A DNA stretch of 41,940 nucleotides from an uncultured Actinomycetes bacterium. GTDB taxonomy: Bacteria > Actinomycetota > Actinomycetes > Nanopelagicales > Nanopelagicaceae. The notes below the pieces were generated by a model. The model was given only the letters and a program-made list of their open reading frames with translations. It was not told where the DNA came from and did not search any database. This document shows positions 24,884 to 33,290 of the stretch, in pieces (position 1 is the stretch's first letter; every line of letters begins with the position of its first letter). A program made the translations under genes and the position numbers. The stretch is from NCBI GenBank assembly GCA_903850565.1, contig CAINLV010000011.1, positions 1 to 41,940 of the forward strand, in the 5' to 3' direction.

Positions 24884-25422
24884 GAGTTTTTCCTACTTCC
24901 CAATTGAATTATGAGAAAACGAGCTACTCCAAGAAGAACGGCTAGGCCCAACAAGAACAAACCAAGTCCGGGACGGTTGTGGTGCAAATAGAAAACGATT
25001 GGCCAACCTAAAGTTTTTAGATGACCAACTACGCGAGGAACTTTGGTAACTTGCGAAATAGTTACTGGATGCTCATCGGCAGTCGGATTGGCATCACCTT
25101 TTGTTGTAAAGGAGATCTGCACACCCTGAACCGAAATCGCCGAAACTCGGTGCGAATAGTTAACATTTTGAACCAAGTCGGGAAGGACAACTATCTCGCC
25201 CACCTTTATATCGGCGGCAAAAGTTGATTTTGTGACCAAGAGATCCCCGGCGGAATAGACCGGTTTCATGGAGTTCGAAAGCACCGGGGCGAATGAGAGT
25301 CCAAAAATTAGGTGAAAAGCCGCTGGGAGGACCAAAACTATGAAGAGAATCGGGTAAAAGAGGTCGAATTTCTTCCGTGCGGGAAGAATTTCCGCCATTT
25401 CGAGCTGCTCCGTAGACTTCAT
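24880..25422 (-). CDS. ER/SipW-type signal peptidase I, first gene of cassette 1
   Basis: A 180-residue protein with a membrane segment at about 20–40, catalytic Ser in LSNSMKPVYSAGD, His in VNYSHRV and acidic box TKGDANPTAD, then a second membrane segment near 152–172. The catalytic set is complete. It is followed by an ATGA overlap with the divergent peptidase. It is transcribed divergently from the regulator gene, and the 130 bp or so between them hold a motif shared with two other peptidase promoters. Confidence 0.88.
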   Translation of the reverse strand: MKSTEQLEMAEILPARKKFDLFYPILFIVLVLPAAFHLIFGLSFAPVLSNSMKPVYSAGDLLVTKSTFAADIKVGEIVVLPDLVQNVNYSHRVSAISVQGVQISFTTKGDANPTADEHPVTISQVTKVPRVVGHLKTLGWPIVFYLHHNRPGLGLFLLGLAVLLGVARFLIIQLGSRKNS

Positions 25423-25445
25423 ACCTAGACTTTAGGTCACGAATA

Positions 25446-25462
25446 TCGCAATTTCCTCACAA
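25446..25462 (+). promoter_or_regulatory. Candidate regulator-binding motif upstream of the response-regulator gene
   Basis: TCGCAATTTCCTCACAA resembles TCGCAATTGGCTCACAC before the peptidase gene at 26368 (minus strand, 26941–26925; 14 of 17 match) and TTGCGTTTACCTCACAA before the one at 18799 (19406–19390; 12 of 17). It lies between the divergent peptidase and regulator genes and may be an autoregulatory site. Confidence 0.4.
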
Positions 25463-25554
25463 ATCTATACGAGGTGTATACTAAACCGCACGAAGGCCTA
25501 ATACTCCTTCTGGGATATCGCACTACTCACTTAAGGGACGAAGTGGAGAAGTTT

Positions 25555-26355
25555 ATGTTTGCGTTGGTTAATGAATGTCATGGTTGCACCGAAATGAGTT
25601 TAAGTAAGAGTGATTCGGTCACAATTTTGGTGGTTGAGGAAACTTTAGGTTCACTGGGGGCATGTCGGATCTCGCTCAATGGCTTAGGTCAAAAGACAAT
25701 CTTTGTATCTGGGTTGGACGAGGCCATGAAGAAATTCCTTCAAAAGCAACCAGACTTGGTTTTCATCCAAATTTCCTCGCCTAAAGATCTAGATTTTTGT
25801 GAATGGGTACGCAGTCAATCAAATGTGCCAATTCTGGCCATAACAGATCGAAAATCCATCATCACTGAATTTGCCTGCATTGACTCAGGCGCCAACGACT
25901 ACTTGGTGCGACCACTTTCAAAAGCGATTGTGAATTCACGGGCTGCTCAACAACTAAGTCGATCCAGATTGCGATCTGTCATCAACCCGAATATTAATCT
26001 TTCAATCCATGAAAACTTGAAGATAGATCTCAGCTCATATCAGTTCTTTGTAGATGATCTGGAAGTAGCAATTTCCACTTCAGAGTTTCGACTCTTAGAG
26101 GCATTTATTAAATCGCCACATCGCGTTTTTAATAAAATGGCGATGTTGGAAATTATTGGAGTTCCCTTCGGTCCTGGCTCTGACCATATAATCAATTCTC
26201 ATATTTCACGGTTACGTTTGAAAATTCGTCGGGCTGGCGGACCCGATGTCTTTGTTGCCGTTCGAGGTGTGGGATTTCGACTGCTCAACGGAAAAAAGAT
26301 TGAGAATAATATGACGCAAACTGGTGGTCGATCTTTGCCCTACGTATCAAGGTAG
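25555..26355 (+). CDS. OmpR/PhoB-family regulator with degenerate receiver domain
   Basis: From ATG 25555 (GTGGAGAAG just upstream; the frame is open back to 25474) the protein has 266 residues. The N-terminal receiver fold lacks key residues: the acidic pair is Glu28–Glu29 (VVEET), the phospho-acceptor Asp is Gln72 (PDLVFIQIS) and the conserved Lys is Arg119 (DYLVRP). The C-terminal winged helix (about 167–250: STSEFRLLEAFI, INSHISRLRLKI, VRGVGFRL) is intact. This is a phosphorylation-independent type of regulator, and no histidine kinase lies nearby. It sits alone on the plus strand inside the fibre locus, so it is probably its regulator. A CHGC pair near the N-terminus is unusual. Confidence 0.85.
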   Translation: MFALVNECHGCTEMSLSKSDSVTILVVEETLGSLGACRISLNGLGQKTIFVSGLDEAMKKFLQKQPDLVFIQISSPKDLDFCEWVRSQSNVPILAITDRKSIITEFACIDSGANDYLVRPLSKAIVNSRAAQQLSRSRLRSVINPNINLSIHENLKIDLSSYQFFVDDLEVAISTSEFRLLEAFIKSPHRVFNKMAMLEIIGVPFGPGSDHIINSHISRLRLKIRRAGGPDVFVAVRGVGFRLLNGKKIENNMTQTGGRSLPYVSR

Positions 26356-26367
26356 TCCAACCAGTTT

Positions 26368-26916
26368 CTAATCAGCATCCGTTTCTTGACCTTCAGCAGT
26401 TGTTGCTTCTCGCTTCTTTCGCGGCGTAAGGACTCGCATGAGTCCATATCCGGCGGCGAGAAGAATTAATATATCCGCGATCAGCGAGGCTTTATGATCA
26501 CTAAAATAAACGATAATTCTTCCTATCCATGGAATATGACCAATCCCTTTGGGGACGTTTTGGCCTAAATTAATTTCAACTTGGCCAAAATCCGCCTCTG
26601 GGTTTGCATCGCCACGGGTGGTTAAGAACATTTTATTATCTTTGCGCGTTATTTTGATGACTCGGTGGGAGAAGAGGCTGTAATCAACTCCGTTTCTCAG
26701 TACCACTACGTCGCCAACGTGAAGCTGCGTTGCCGGAATTTCCTTGGTAATAAGAAGATCGCCCGGATTAAAAACCGGCCTCATAGATCCAGAGAGAACT
26801 GGAGAGAGGGCAATATTTAATACCGAATGCAATATCACTGGCACAAAGAGGATTAAGAAAACGGAGAGTCCGAAGAAACTTCGCCGGATAGCCGCAACCG
26901 ATCTCGCTAAACTCAT
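26368..26916 (-). CDS. ER/SipW-type signal peptidase I, stand-alone
   Basis: From ATG 26916 (MSLARSVAAIRRS) the protein has 182 residues. A longer TTG start at 26934 is possible, but MSL matches the paralogue at 18799. It has a membrane segment at about 15–33, Ser in LSGSMRPVFNPGD, His in SLFSHRV and acidic box TRGDANPEAD, then a second membrane segment near 145–163. All catalytic residues are present. It is convergent with the regulator gene and has its own promoter region, which shares motifs with that of the 18799 peptidase gene. Confidence 0.88.
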   Translation of the reverse strand: MSLARSVAAIRRSFFGLSVFLILFVPVILHSVLNIALSPVLSGSMRPVFNPGDLLITKEIPATQLHVGDVVVLRNGVDYSLFSHRVIKITRKDNKMFLTTRGDANPEADFGQVEINLGQNVPKGIGHIPWIGRIIVYFSDHKASLIADILILLAAGYGLMRVLTPRKKREATTAEGQETDAD

Positions 26917-26924
26917 CTGCGAAG

Positions 26925-26959
26925 TGTGAGCCAATTGCGATTTAATTGCAAGGTTTATG
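26925..26959 (-). promoter_or_regulatory. Candidate promoter with motifs shared across the fibre locus
   Basis: On the minus strand CATAAACCTTGC (26959–26948) leads into TTGCAA as a −35 and, 17 bp on, CACACT as a weak −10, six bases before the ATG at 26916, so the mRNA may be leaderless. TCGCAATTGGCTCACA (26941–26926) resembles the motif at 25446. The 12-mer is identical to 19414–19403. Confidence 0.45.
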
Positions 26960-27026
26960 CAGGTGTCGTGGGGTCAACTTTCGCAAATTTCAGCGCAAAA
27001 TTAAAGAATAATCTGCAAGTCTAATT

Positions 27027-27500
27027 CTATGAGCTGGACAAAATCTCTCGGAGAACTTGGGAGGTAACGGAATGATCGAAGCCTTTTCGGGCCAAGACCG
27101 AATGAACTCGACGATATATGACATCAGAATCTAAATGGGAACAGGATTGGTACTTGCGTGTGGCTAAATCCAAGGCCATTTGATATTCAGCGTCATCGTT
27201 AATCTCTGCAATGGTCTCGTCGATAATGTCTTGTGATACCCCTTTCATCCGCAACTCCGAGGCGATTACTCGCTTGGAGAGTTTCTTCTGGCGCTGTCTG
27301 GATTCACTCCATGCCCGGGCAAATTCCAAATCATTAACCAAACCCTGAAGTTCCAAGTTATCTAGCGCGGCATTGGCATCGAGATCACTTACGCCCCGCT
27401 TCTTTAAATGCTGGCAGAGTTCGGCTCGACTACGCGCCCGGGGCGCCAGCGCATTAAGCGCTAGCACCTGGGCTTGCGAATATGAATCTACTTCTTGCAT
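27027..27500 (-). CDS. recX: Regulatory protein RecX
   Basis: RecX binds inside the RecA filament and limits its activity. The 157 residues show the repeated three-helix units of the family: ALNALAPRARSRAELCQHL, GLVNDLEFARAWSESR, SKRVIASELRMKGVSQDII and the closing LARKGFDHSVTSQVL. The start is seven bases after the recA stop, with AAGGG before it, so it is cotranscribed with recA under LexA control. Downstream, where miaB often follows in actinobacteria, the fibre locus begins. Confidence 0.95.
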   Translation of the reverse strand: MQEVDSYSQAQVLALNALAPRARSRAELCQHLKKRGVSDLDANAALDNLELQGLVNDLEFARAWSESRQRQKKLSKRVIASELRMKGVSQDIIDETIAEINDDAEYQMALDLATRKYQSCSHLDSDVIYRRVHSVLARKGFDHSVTSQVLREILSSS

Positions 27501-27507
27501 TTAGCCC

Positions 27508-28578
27508 TTAGAAATCCACATCAGAGGTAGCTTCATCAATTGCAGCAACTAAAGCAGGATCGATAACCGTTGGCACATAATGCGCGCGAATCTTGCTCTC
27601 AATATCGTTAGCAAGGTCTGGGTTATCTAATAAGAAAGAGCGAGCATTCTCTTTACCTTGACCCAATTGATCGCCATCGTAGGTGTACCAAGCTCCCGAC
27701 TTCTTTACGACGCCAACTTCGACACCAAGGTCGATGAGCGATCCTTCGCGCGAAATTCCAACGCCATAAATAATGTCGAACTCTGCCTGCTTAAATGGTG
27801 GGGCCATCTTGTTCTTAACAACCTTTACTCTGGTTCGGTTACCGACCGCTTCTTGGCCATCCTTGAGGGTTTCAATCCTTCGAACATCTAACCGAATAGA
27901 GGCATAGAACTTCAGCGCTTTTCCGCCAGTGGTTGTTTCCGGCGTTCCGAAGAAGACACCGATCTTGTCCCGAAGCTGGTTGATAAAGATCGCCGTGGTG
28001 TTTGAAGAGTGAAGCGCGCCAGTGATCTTCCGGAGTGCCTGGGACATCAATCGGGCTTGTAGACCCATATGAGAGTCACCCATTTCGCCTTCGATTTCAG
28101 CACGAGGTACAAGTGCTGCGACGGAGTCGACGACGACGATGTCCAAAGCGCCGGATCGGATCAACATATCCATGATTTCTAAAGCTTGCTCGCCGGTATC
28201 TGGTTGTGAAACCAGAAGGGCGTCAATATCTACACCCAACTTCTTTGCATACTCTGGATCTAAGGCATGTTCCGCATCGATAAAGGCGGCGATGCCACCA
28301 TTCTTCTGGGCATTGGCAATGGCGTGAAGGGCAACGGTGGTTTTACCTGAAGATTCTGGGCCATAAATTTCCACAATTCGACCACGAGGAAGCCCGCCAA
28401 TTCCAAGTGCGATATCTAGGGCGATGGAACCGGTTGGAATAACTTCAACAACCTGCGGACCGCGGTCCCCCATCTTCATAACCGAGCCTTTTCCAAACTG
28501 ACGCTCGATCTGGGCAAGGGCGGTATCTAGGGCTTTGGTGCGATCTGCTGATTTTCGATCTTCTTTATCGATAGCCAT
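27508..28578 (-). CDS. recA: Recombinase RecA
   Basis: RecA forms filaments on single-stranded DNA, drives strand exchange and triggers LexA self-cleavage. The 356 residues from ATG 28578 ([18 protein letters not shown]) include Walker A GPESSGKT (73–80), Walker [13 protein letters not shown] and the DNA-binding loop region [15 protein letters not shown] longer open frame reaches 28806, but AGAAAGG precedes the 28578 ATG and the family N-terminus begins there. A LexA box lies 146 bp upstream, so the leader is long. recX follows. Confidence 0.98.
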   Translation of the reverse strand: MAIDKEDRKSADRTKALDTALAQIERQFGKGSVMKMGDRGPQVVEVIPTGSIALDIALGIGGLPRGRIVEIYGPESSGKTTVALHAIANAQKNGGIAAFIDAEHALDPEYAKKLGVDIDALLVSQPDTGEQALEIMDMLIRSGALDIVVVDSVAALVPRAEIEGEMGDSHMGLQARLMSQALRKITGALHSSNTTAIFINQLRDKIGVFFGTPETTTGGKALKFYASIRLDVRRIETLKDGQEAVGNRTRVKVVKNKMAPPFKQAEFDIIYGVGISREGSLIDLGVEVGVVKKSGAWYTYDGDQLGQGKENARSFLLDNPDLANDIESKIRAHYVPTVIDPALVAAIDEATSDVDF

Positions 28579-28723
28579 GAGAACCTTTCTAAGTTCACCT
28601 CGCCGCTTGGTCTTACCAAACTCGAGTCGTTGTCGGTCCAGAAGGTACGGAAGACCACTGACGGCATGAAGGCTTCTCATGCGGAACTGTGGAACCGCTC
28701 TGGTTGGGTATGAGTAGCGTATC

Positions 28724-28737
28724 CGAACATCTGTTCG
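28724..28737. promoter_or_regulatory. LexA (SOS) box of recA
   Basis: CGAACATCTGTTCG matches the CGAAC-N4-GTTCG operator. It lies 146 bp before recA and 63 bp before the divergent glpX start, so LexA could in principle influence both. Its core is identical to the boxes at 7363 and 7495. Confidence 0.92.
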
Positions 28738-28799
28738 AAAGCACCTTTTTCCTGGTGGCGACACGCCTGAATCTGCGCCAACTTCGGTAAGTTGTGGAT

Positions 28800-29774
28800 A
28801 TGACACCGATGTCTCACCTTCCCTCCCGCAACCTCGCCCTTGAACTAGTCCGAGTCACTGAAACCGCCGCCATTGCGGCCGCCAGATGGACTGGTCGCGG
28901 CGATAAAGAAGGTGCCGATGGCGCCGCCGTGGATGCCATGCGCGGGATGATTGGGACCGTCTCTATGAGTGGAGTCGTCGTTATTGGCGAAGGCGAAAAA
29001 GATAATGCGCCGATGCTCTTCAATGGCGAATTTGTCGGTGATGGCTCTGCCCCTGAATGCGACGTTGCCGTGGATCCAATCGATGGCACCACCTTGGCGG
29101 CGAAGGGAATGAATAACGCAATTAGCGTTATTGCACTTTCGGGTCGAGGCACAATGTACGACCCGTCAGCCGTCTTCTATATGGAGAAATTAGTCGTAGG
29201 GCCGGAAGCAGCCGACGTCGTTGATATCCAGGCGCCAGTTGCGGATAACTTAAAGAAAGTCGCAAAAGCAAAACATATGGATGTCTCCGAACTTACAGTT
29301 GTGATCTTAGATCGGCCACGCCATGATCTTTTAGTTCGCGAAGTTCGTGCCGCTGGTGCTCGGATAAAATTTATTTCCGATGGTGATGTCGCTGGAGCTG
29401 TGATGGCAGCACGGCCCAATACCGGAATCGATATGTTGCTTGGCATTGGCGGAACACCAGAAGGAATCATTGCCGCCTGCGCCATGAAATGTTTAGGTGG
29501 CGTTATTCAAGGTCGGTTGCATCCAAGAGATGATGCCGAACGAGAACGTGCCCAAGCTGCTGGATTAGACCTCAACCAAATATTGACCACTGAAGACTTA
29601 GTAAAAGGCGATGATGTTTTCTTCGCGGCAACTGGAATTACCGATGGCGAACTTCTGCGCGGGGTTCGCTTCCACGACCACGGCATAGTTTCTCAATCAA
29701 TAGTCATGCGGGCGCGATCAAAAACGATCCGAGTCATTGACACCGAACATCCAATCGAGCGAGATTTAATTTAG
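28800..29774 (+). CDS. glpX: Class II fructose-1,6-bisphosphatase GlpX
   Basis: GlpX hydrolyses fructose-1,6-bisphosphate to fructose-6-phosphate in gluconeogenesis. The protein (324 residues from ATG 28800; GTG 28794 and ATG 28809 are alternatives) has GEGEKD (63–68) and the metal-binding DPIDGTT (92–98) of the lithium-sensitive phosphatase fold, plus LGIGGTPEG and GVRFHDHG near the C-terminus. It sits divergently between recA and DUF3046, two genes that are often close neighbours in actinobacteria. Confidence 0.95.
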   Translation: MTPMSHLPSRNLALELVRVTETAAIAAARWTGRGDKEGADGAAVDAMRGMIGTVSMSGVVVIGEGEKDNAPMLFNGEFVGDGSAPECDVAVDPIDGTTLAAKGMNNAISVIALSGRGTMYDPSAVFYMEKLVVGPEAADVVDIQAPVADNLKKVAKAKHMDVSELTVVILDRPRHDLLVREVRAAGARIKFISDGDVAGAVMAARPNTGIDMLLGIGGTPEGIIAACAMKCLGGVIQGRLHPRDDAERERAQAAGLDLNQILTTEDLVKGDDVFFAATGITDGELLRGVRFHDHGIVSQSIVMRARSKTIRVIDTEHPIERDLI

Positions 29775-29794
29775 ACAACTTCCGAAGACCTTAT

Positions 29795-29992
29795 TTAGCG
29801 GTACTTTGCCGGCATCTCTGGATTGTGTTGCACAACTGCCTTCCAAATATCACCTGGGTCTTCACCTGCCGCTAACGCTTCATTGACGGTGAGACCACGC
29901 AATTCTGAATGAACTGTATCGCGGCTATAAGTATCAGCATCGGAAAAATAATCGCTTATCCGGGAACGAAGTTCTGTGATTCTCATTCCCAT
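29795..29992 (-). CDS. DUF3046 family small protein
   Basis: A 65-residue protein with MRITELRSRISDYF, the core DTVHSELRGLTVNEALAAGEDPGDIWKAV and a PAKYR tail. This is the DUF3046 pattern, an actinobacterial family regularly found beside recA; its function is unknown. The start overlaps the upstream TetR-type gene as TAATG, so they are cotranscribed. MRITEL two codons later is an alternative start. Confidence 0.88.
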   Translation of the reverse strand: MGMRITELRSRISDYFSDADTYSRDTVHSELRGLTVNEALAAGEDPGDIWKAVVQHNPEMPAKYR

Positions 29993-30483
29993 TAAATCAG
30001 GGCACGTGCTAATTGGTTGGACTGTTGGGCAGATTCATCTTCGGACAGCGGCGAAGCAATCTGTCCTACTAACCAATGTAGGACCAGTGAATAATTATCG
30101 GGCGAAAAAACTTCCTTGGTTTTTTCTATCGCCAACTGCCAGAGTGGATGATCAGAGATGGTGACAAATTTTGCGATGTCCAACGGATCGGTTTCTACCA
30201 TTCGTCGAAGCGCAGGGTCGATGGAAATTTCGCGAGAGAGCAAAAAGAGCGCAGCAGCTGGATTTTCGGCGCTACCGGCTAGTGTCGCTAAGCGAAGAAT
30301 TTCCGATTCAACTAAGGTCAATATCATCTCTTCTTTATCGCTGAAGTGGTTATAGACAGTTGCTCGCGAGACTTGGGCTTGCTCGGCGATATCTAACATA
30401 TTGGATTCGTAACTTCCTACCTGGGCAATGACCTTCTTGGCGCCAGAAAGAATCGCGGTTCGGGAACGTTGATTAGTTACCAT
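29992..30483 (-). CDS. TetR-family transcriptional regulator
   Basis: The first 50 or so residues form the TetR DNA-binding domain (ILSGAKKVIAQVGSYESNM, IAEQAQVSRATVYNHFSDKEEM). The remaining ~110 residues are helical and make up the ligand and dimer domain, with no family I can name. At 163 residues it is short for the family. It lies between clgR and the DUF3046 gene on the same strand. The target and ligand are unknown; it is not usual at this place in the clgR–recA region. Confidence 0.85.
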   Translation of the reverse strand: MVTNQRSRTAILSGAKKVIAQVGSYESNMLDIAEQAQVSRATVYNHFSDKEEMILTLVESEILRLATLAGSAENPAAALFLLSREISIDPALRRMVETDPLDIAKFVTISDHPLWQLAIEKTKEVFSPDNYSLVLHWLVGQIASPLSEDESAQQSNQLARALI

Positions 30484-30518
30484 GATTTTTCTTGCAACTT
30501 TTCCGGTGGACGCCCGCG

Positions 30519-30788
30519 TTAGGCCGCGTCGTCAACCACCGTGAGAACTGGGGCTTCGTGGCTCTTGATTTCCAAAAGGGCACTGGTAATTACTGTGGAA
30601 AGCGATAGATCAAGGGCGGCACAAATTGAATTCAATAACTCCGATGAAGCTTCCTTCTGACCGCGCTCAACTTCGGAGAGGTAACCCAAGGAGACGCGAG
30701 CGGTTTTAGCCACATCGCGCAAGGTGCGTCCTTGGGCGGTACGAGCTCCGCGCAAGGTGCTACCTAGATGGGTACGTAATAAAGTCAC
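30519..30788 (-). CDS. clgR: ClgR-type XRE transcriptional activator
   Basis: From GTG 30788 the protein has 89 residues: [20 protein letters not shown] followed by the helix-turn-helix [20 protein letters not shown] and [20 protein letters not shown]. This is the near-invariant signature of ClgR, which activates clp protease and other stress genes in actinobacteria. The start overlaps the cinA stop as GTGA; a longer frame to 30914 is a shadow. The C-terminus (TVVDDAA) is alanine-ending, as often seen in ClgR, which is itself a Clp substrate. Confidence 0.92.
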   Translation of the reverse strand: MTLLRTHLGSTLRGARTAQGRTLRDVAKTARVSLGYLSEVERGQKEASSELLNSICAALDLSLSTVITSALLEIKSHEAPVLTVVDDAA

Positions 30789-31276
30789 GAGGAAAGAATA
30801 CGCGCAAATGCTGCCAATGCGCTTTCTATAGTTGCGTGGCGAATTTCGGCACGGTTTCCGCTCAATGCCAGGGCGACCGTTTCTTCGTGGTGCGGGGTAA
30901 TGATGGCTAACCATGCAGTCCCGGCCCGTTGGCCATAAGCCTTTCCAGGACCTGCCACCCCAGTGGTAGAGATTGCATAGTCCGCCCCGAAAAGTTCCCG
31001 GACCGATCTGGCCATTATCACTGCAACTTCTTCAGAAACCGCCGTGTGCTTAGTCAAAGTGCGCGCTCGAACCTGAAGAAGGGATTTCTTGGCGGCATCG
31101 GAATAGCTGACGACTCCCCCGAGAAAGACCGCCGATGAGCCAGCCACGTCGGTAAGTGCGCCGGCGAGCAATCCCCCGGTGATGGATTCAGCAACGGCCA
31201 GGGTGGCTTTTTTCCGCTTCAGTTTCTTAACGATTTCCGTGGCCAGCGGGTTAGCAGCCGCCTTTGGTGTGGTCAT
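30785..31276 (-). CDS. cinA: CinA C-terminal family protein (nicotinamide-nucleotide amidase)
   Basis: These 163 residues cover only the CinA C-terminal domain, with [31 protein letters not shown] and STTGVAGPG. Such stand-alone domains (PncC) deamidate nicotinamide mononucleotide to recycle pyridine nucleotides. The N-terminal domain of full CinA is absent, as in many actinobacteria at this locus. It overlaps pgsA upstream and clgR downstream by four bases each, so the three are tightly coupled. Confidence 0.9.
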   Translation of the reverse strand: MTTPKAAANPLATEIVKKLKRKKATLAVAESITGGLLAGALTDVAGSSAVFLGGVVSYSDAAKKSLLQVRARTLTKHTAVSEEVAVIMARSVRELFGADYAISTTGVAGPGKAYGQRAGTAWLAIITPHHEETVALALSGNRAEIRHATIESALAAFARILSS

Positions 31277-31809
31277 TTCTTTCGAAGCACTTTCACAAAA
31301 TAGTCATAGCCGGTGGTTATGGTCAGCATTACCGCAATGGACATAAACAAATCTCGCGGAATGAATAACCAATGCGGTAACGGAAGAACAAAGAACCCGA
31401 CTCCAAAACCTTGAAACATAGTCTTTAGTTTTCCGCCCTTGCTGGCCGGGATGACTCCATCTTTCAAAACGGCAAATCTTAAAATAGTCACTCCGATTTC
31501 CCGGGTCATAATTACGACCGTAACCCACCAAGGCATTCGGCCCAAGATCGAGAGTCCGATCAAGGCCGTGCCAATCATGGCCTTATCGGCGATGGGATCC
31601 AAGAGAGTTCCAAAACTTGTGACTTGATGGCGAGATCTGGCAATTCGACCATCAAAAAAATCAGTAAGCCCCACCAAGAAGAATCCCACCCACGCAATAA
31701 TCTGCCAGGTCGAATCTCCGCCACTATTCTTAAAGAGCGCATAGGCGCAAAATGGCAGTGCTAAGAATCGCAAAATGGTTAAAGCATTGGGAAGATTCAC
31801 TATTTTCAT
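31273..31809 (-). CDS. pgsA: CDP-diacylglycerol–glycerol-3-phosphate 3-phosphatidyltransferase PgsA
   Basis: PgsA makes phosphatidylglycerophosphate, the first step to phosphatidylglycerol and cardiolipin, in the membrane. The 178 residues carry the CDP-alcohol phosphotransferase signature in [10 protein letters not shown] followed by [11 protein letters not shown] (D-G-x2-A-R-x8-G-x3-D-x3-D) and four or more membrane segments. Its ATG overlaps the rimO stop and its stop overlaps cinA. Confidence 0.93.
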   Translation of the reverse strand: MKIVNLPNALTILRFLALPFCAYALFKNSGGDSTWQIIAWVGFFLVGLTDFFDGRIARSRHQVTSFGTLLDPIADKAMIGTALIGLSILGRMPWWVTVVIMTREIGVTILRFAVLKDGVIPASKGGKLKTMFQGFGVGFFVLPLPHWLFIPRDLFMSIAVMLTITTGYDYFVKVLRKK

Positions 31810-33230
31810 AGCGGAGTGACAACTAGATCTGCGCCAGAGACATCCGAGACAACTGCCTCTAAATATTCACCAGCGCGATAATTGGTTCGACTGATCACGA
31901 AGGTGGAACCATCCACTTCTGGACCTTGATGTTCGGAGCGACCTTCTTGGGCCGCTTCATCTTCGATGAGAACTGTAACTTTTTCTCCGATTCGTTCTTC
32001 GGCTCGCTGGAAGGCCAACTCATCCACCAGAGATGACAGCTGTGCCACGCGTTGTCGGATAATTTCTTCATCGACTTTATTCTCTAGATCCAGCGCTTCG
32101 GTCTTGTCTTCATCGGAATAACCAAAGACACCAATGGCATCTAACCGGGCCAACGAAACAAAATCTACTAATTCCTGAAATTCTGCCTCTGTCTCACCAG
32201 GAAAGCCAACGATCACATTGGATCGAATTCCAGCATTCGGGGAGAGCGCCCTTATCTGCGAGAGCAAATGTAAGAATTTTTCGCCATCACCAAATCTGCG
32301 CATACGACGCAACACCGTACCGCTGGCATGTTGAAATGAGAGATCAAAATAAGGCATGACCTTTGGGGTGGAAATCATGGCTTGCAATAATGAAGGCCGA
32401 ACTTCGGCTGGCTGCAAATAGGAAAGTCGGATTCTTTTAATTCCATCAATAGCTGCCAGATCCGGCAAGAGTTTTTCCATCAACTTTAAATCGCCAAAAT
32501 CTTTTCCATAGGAAGTCGTATTTTCACTGACTAAGAAAATTTCAGTAACGCCGGACTCTGCCAACCACCTGGCTTCATCCAAAATTTCGGTGGGGCGCTT
32601 GGAAATAAATGAACCGCGAAACATTGGGATAGCGCAGAAAGAGCAGCGTCGATCACAACCCGATGCGATCTTTAATGGCGCTAATGCAGAATTGTTTAAA
32701 CGCTTGCGCAATATCCGGGCACCCTGTCCTAGCGGGCCAGGATTATCGGGAAGGTCTGCAGGTAGAGCGCTAGGTGCTGCAGGTTGACGATCGGCTGGCG
32801 AAATCGGAAGGAGGAGGCGGCGATCCTTGGGGCTGTGCGCTGCAATGGATGCGCCACTGAGAATCGCATTGAGCCGACCTGAAATATCGGCGTAATCATC
32901 AAAACCTAAGATGGCATCGGCTTCAGGTAGTGCAGATGCGAGTTCGGCGCCATAACGTTCGGCCATACAACCGACGGCAACCACGGCTTTAGTGGTTCCA
33001 TTTCCTTTAAGGGAGTGTGCTTCTAATAACGCGTCCACTGAATCTTTTTTCGCCGTTTCAATGAAGCCGCACGTGTTGATGACGGCAACTTCAGCTTCTG
33101 CAGGATCTTCCACCAGGATCCAACCATCGGCTGCTAATCTCCCGGCCAATTCTTCCGAATCAACATCATTTCGGGCGCATCCCAACGTCACTAAAGCAAC
33201 GGTTCTGCTTTGCTGCGGAGTCAGGTTCAT
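31806..33230 (-). CDS. rimO: Ribosomal protein S12 methylthiotransferase RimO
   Basis: RimO methylthiolates an Asp of ribosomal protein S12. The 474 residues from ATG 33230 have the N-terminal cluster cysteines Cys18 (TLGCARN), Cys54 (NTCGFIE) and Cys88 (VGCMAE), the radical-SAM motif Cys192-x3-Cys196-x2-Cys199 ([13 protein letters not shown]) and a TRAM domain at the end. A TTG start at 33263 would add 11 residues. It is a paralogue of MiaB at 14144; the GCARN and GCDRRCSFC signatures mark it as RimO. Confidence 0.94.
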   Translation of the reverse strand: MNLTPQQSRTVALVTLGCARNDVDSEELAGRLAADGWILVEDPAEAEVAVINTCGFIETAKKDSVDALLEAHSLKGNGTTKAVVAVGCMAERYGAELASALPEADAILGFDDYADISGRLNAILSGASIAAHSPKDRRLLLPISPADRQPAAPSALPADLPDNPGPLGQGARILRKRLNNSALAPLKIASGCDRRCSFCAIPMFRGSFISKRPTEILDEARWLAESGVTEIFLVSENTTSYGKDFGDLKLMEKLLPDLAAIDGIKRIRLSYLQPAEVRPSLLQAMISTPKVMPYFDLSFQHASGTVLRRMRRFGDGEKFLHLLSQIRALSPNAGIRSNVIVGFPGETEAEFQELVDFVSLARLDAIGVFGYSDEDKTEALDLENKVDEEIIRQRVAQLSSLVDELAFQRAEERIGEKVTVLIEDEAAQEGRSEHQGPEVDGSTFVISRTNYRAGEYLEAVVSDVSGADLVVTPL

Positions 33231-33290
33231 TGTGCAAATCTTACTGGTTTGTCTGCATAACAAGCAGGTCGGGAAAGAGGTAGGAAGGTT

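Noticed and set aside
15680-26934. Integrative element with integrase and attachment sites around the fibre locus
   Set aside because: No integrase, transposase, tRNA or flanking direct repeat was seen at either end.
18669-28660. 14-bp identity AGAAGGTACGGAAG at about 18669 and 28646, upstream of a peptidase gene and recA
   Set aside because: A few 14-bp matches are expected by chance in a window this size, and the placement relative to the starts differs.
28579-28806. 76-residue N-terminal extension of RecA
   Set aside because: The family start MAIDKED has its own Shine-Dalgarno sequence at 28578, and the extension covers the LexA box and promoter region.
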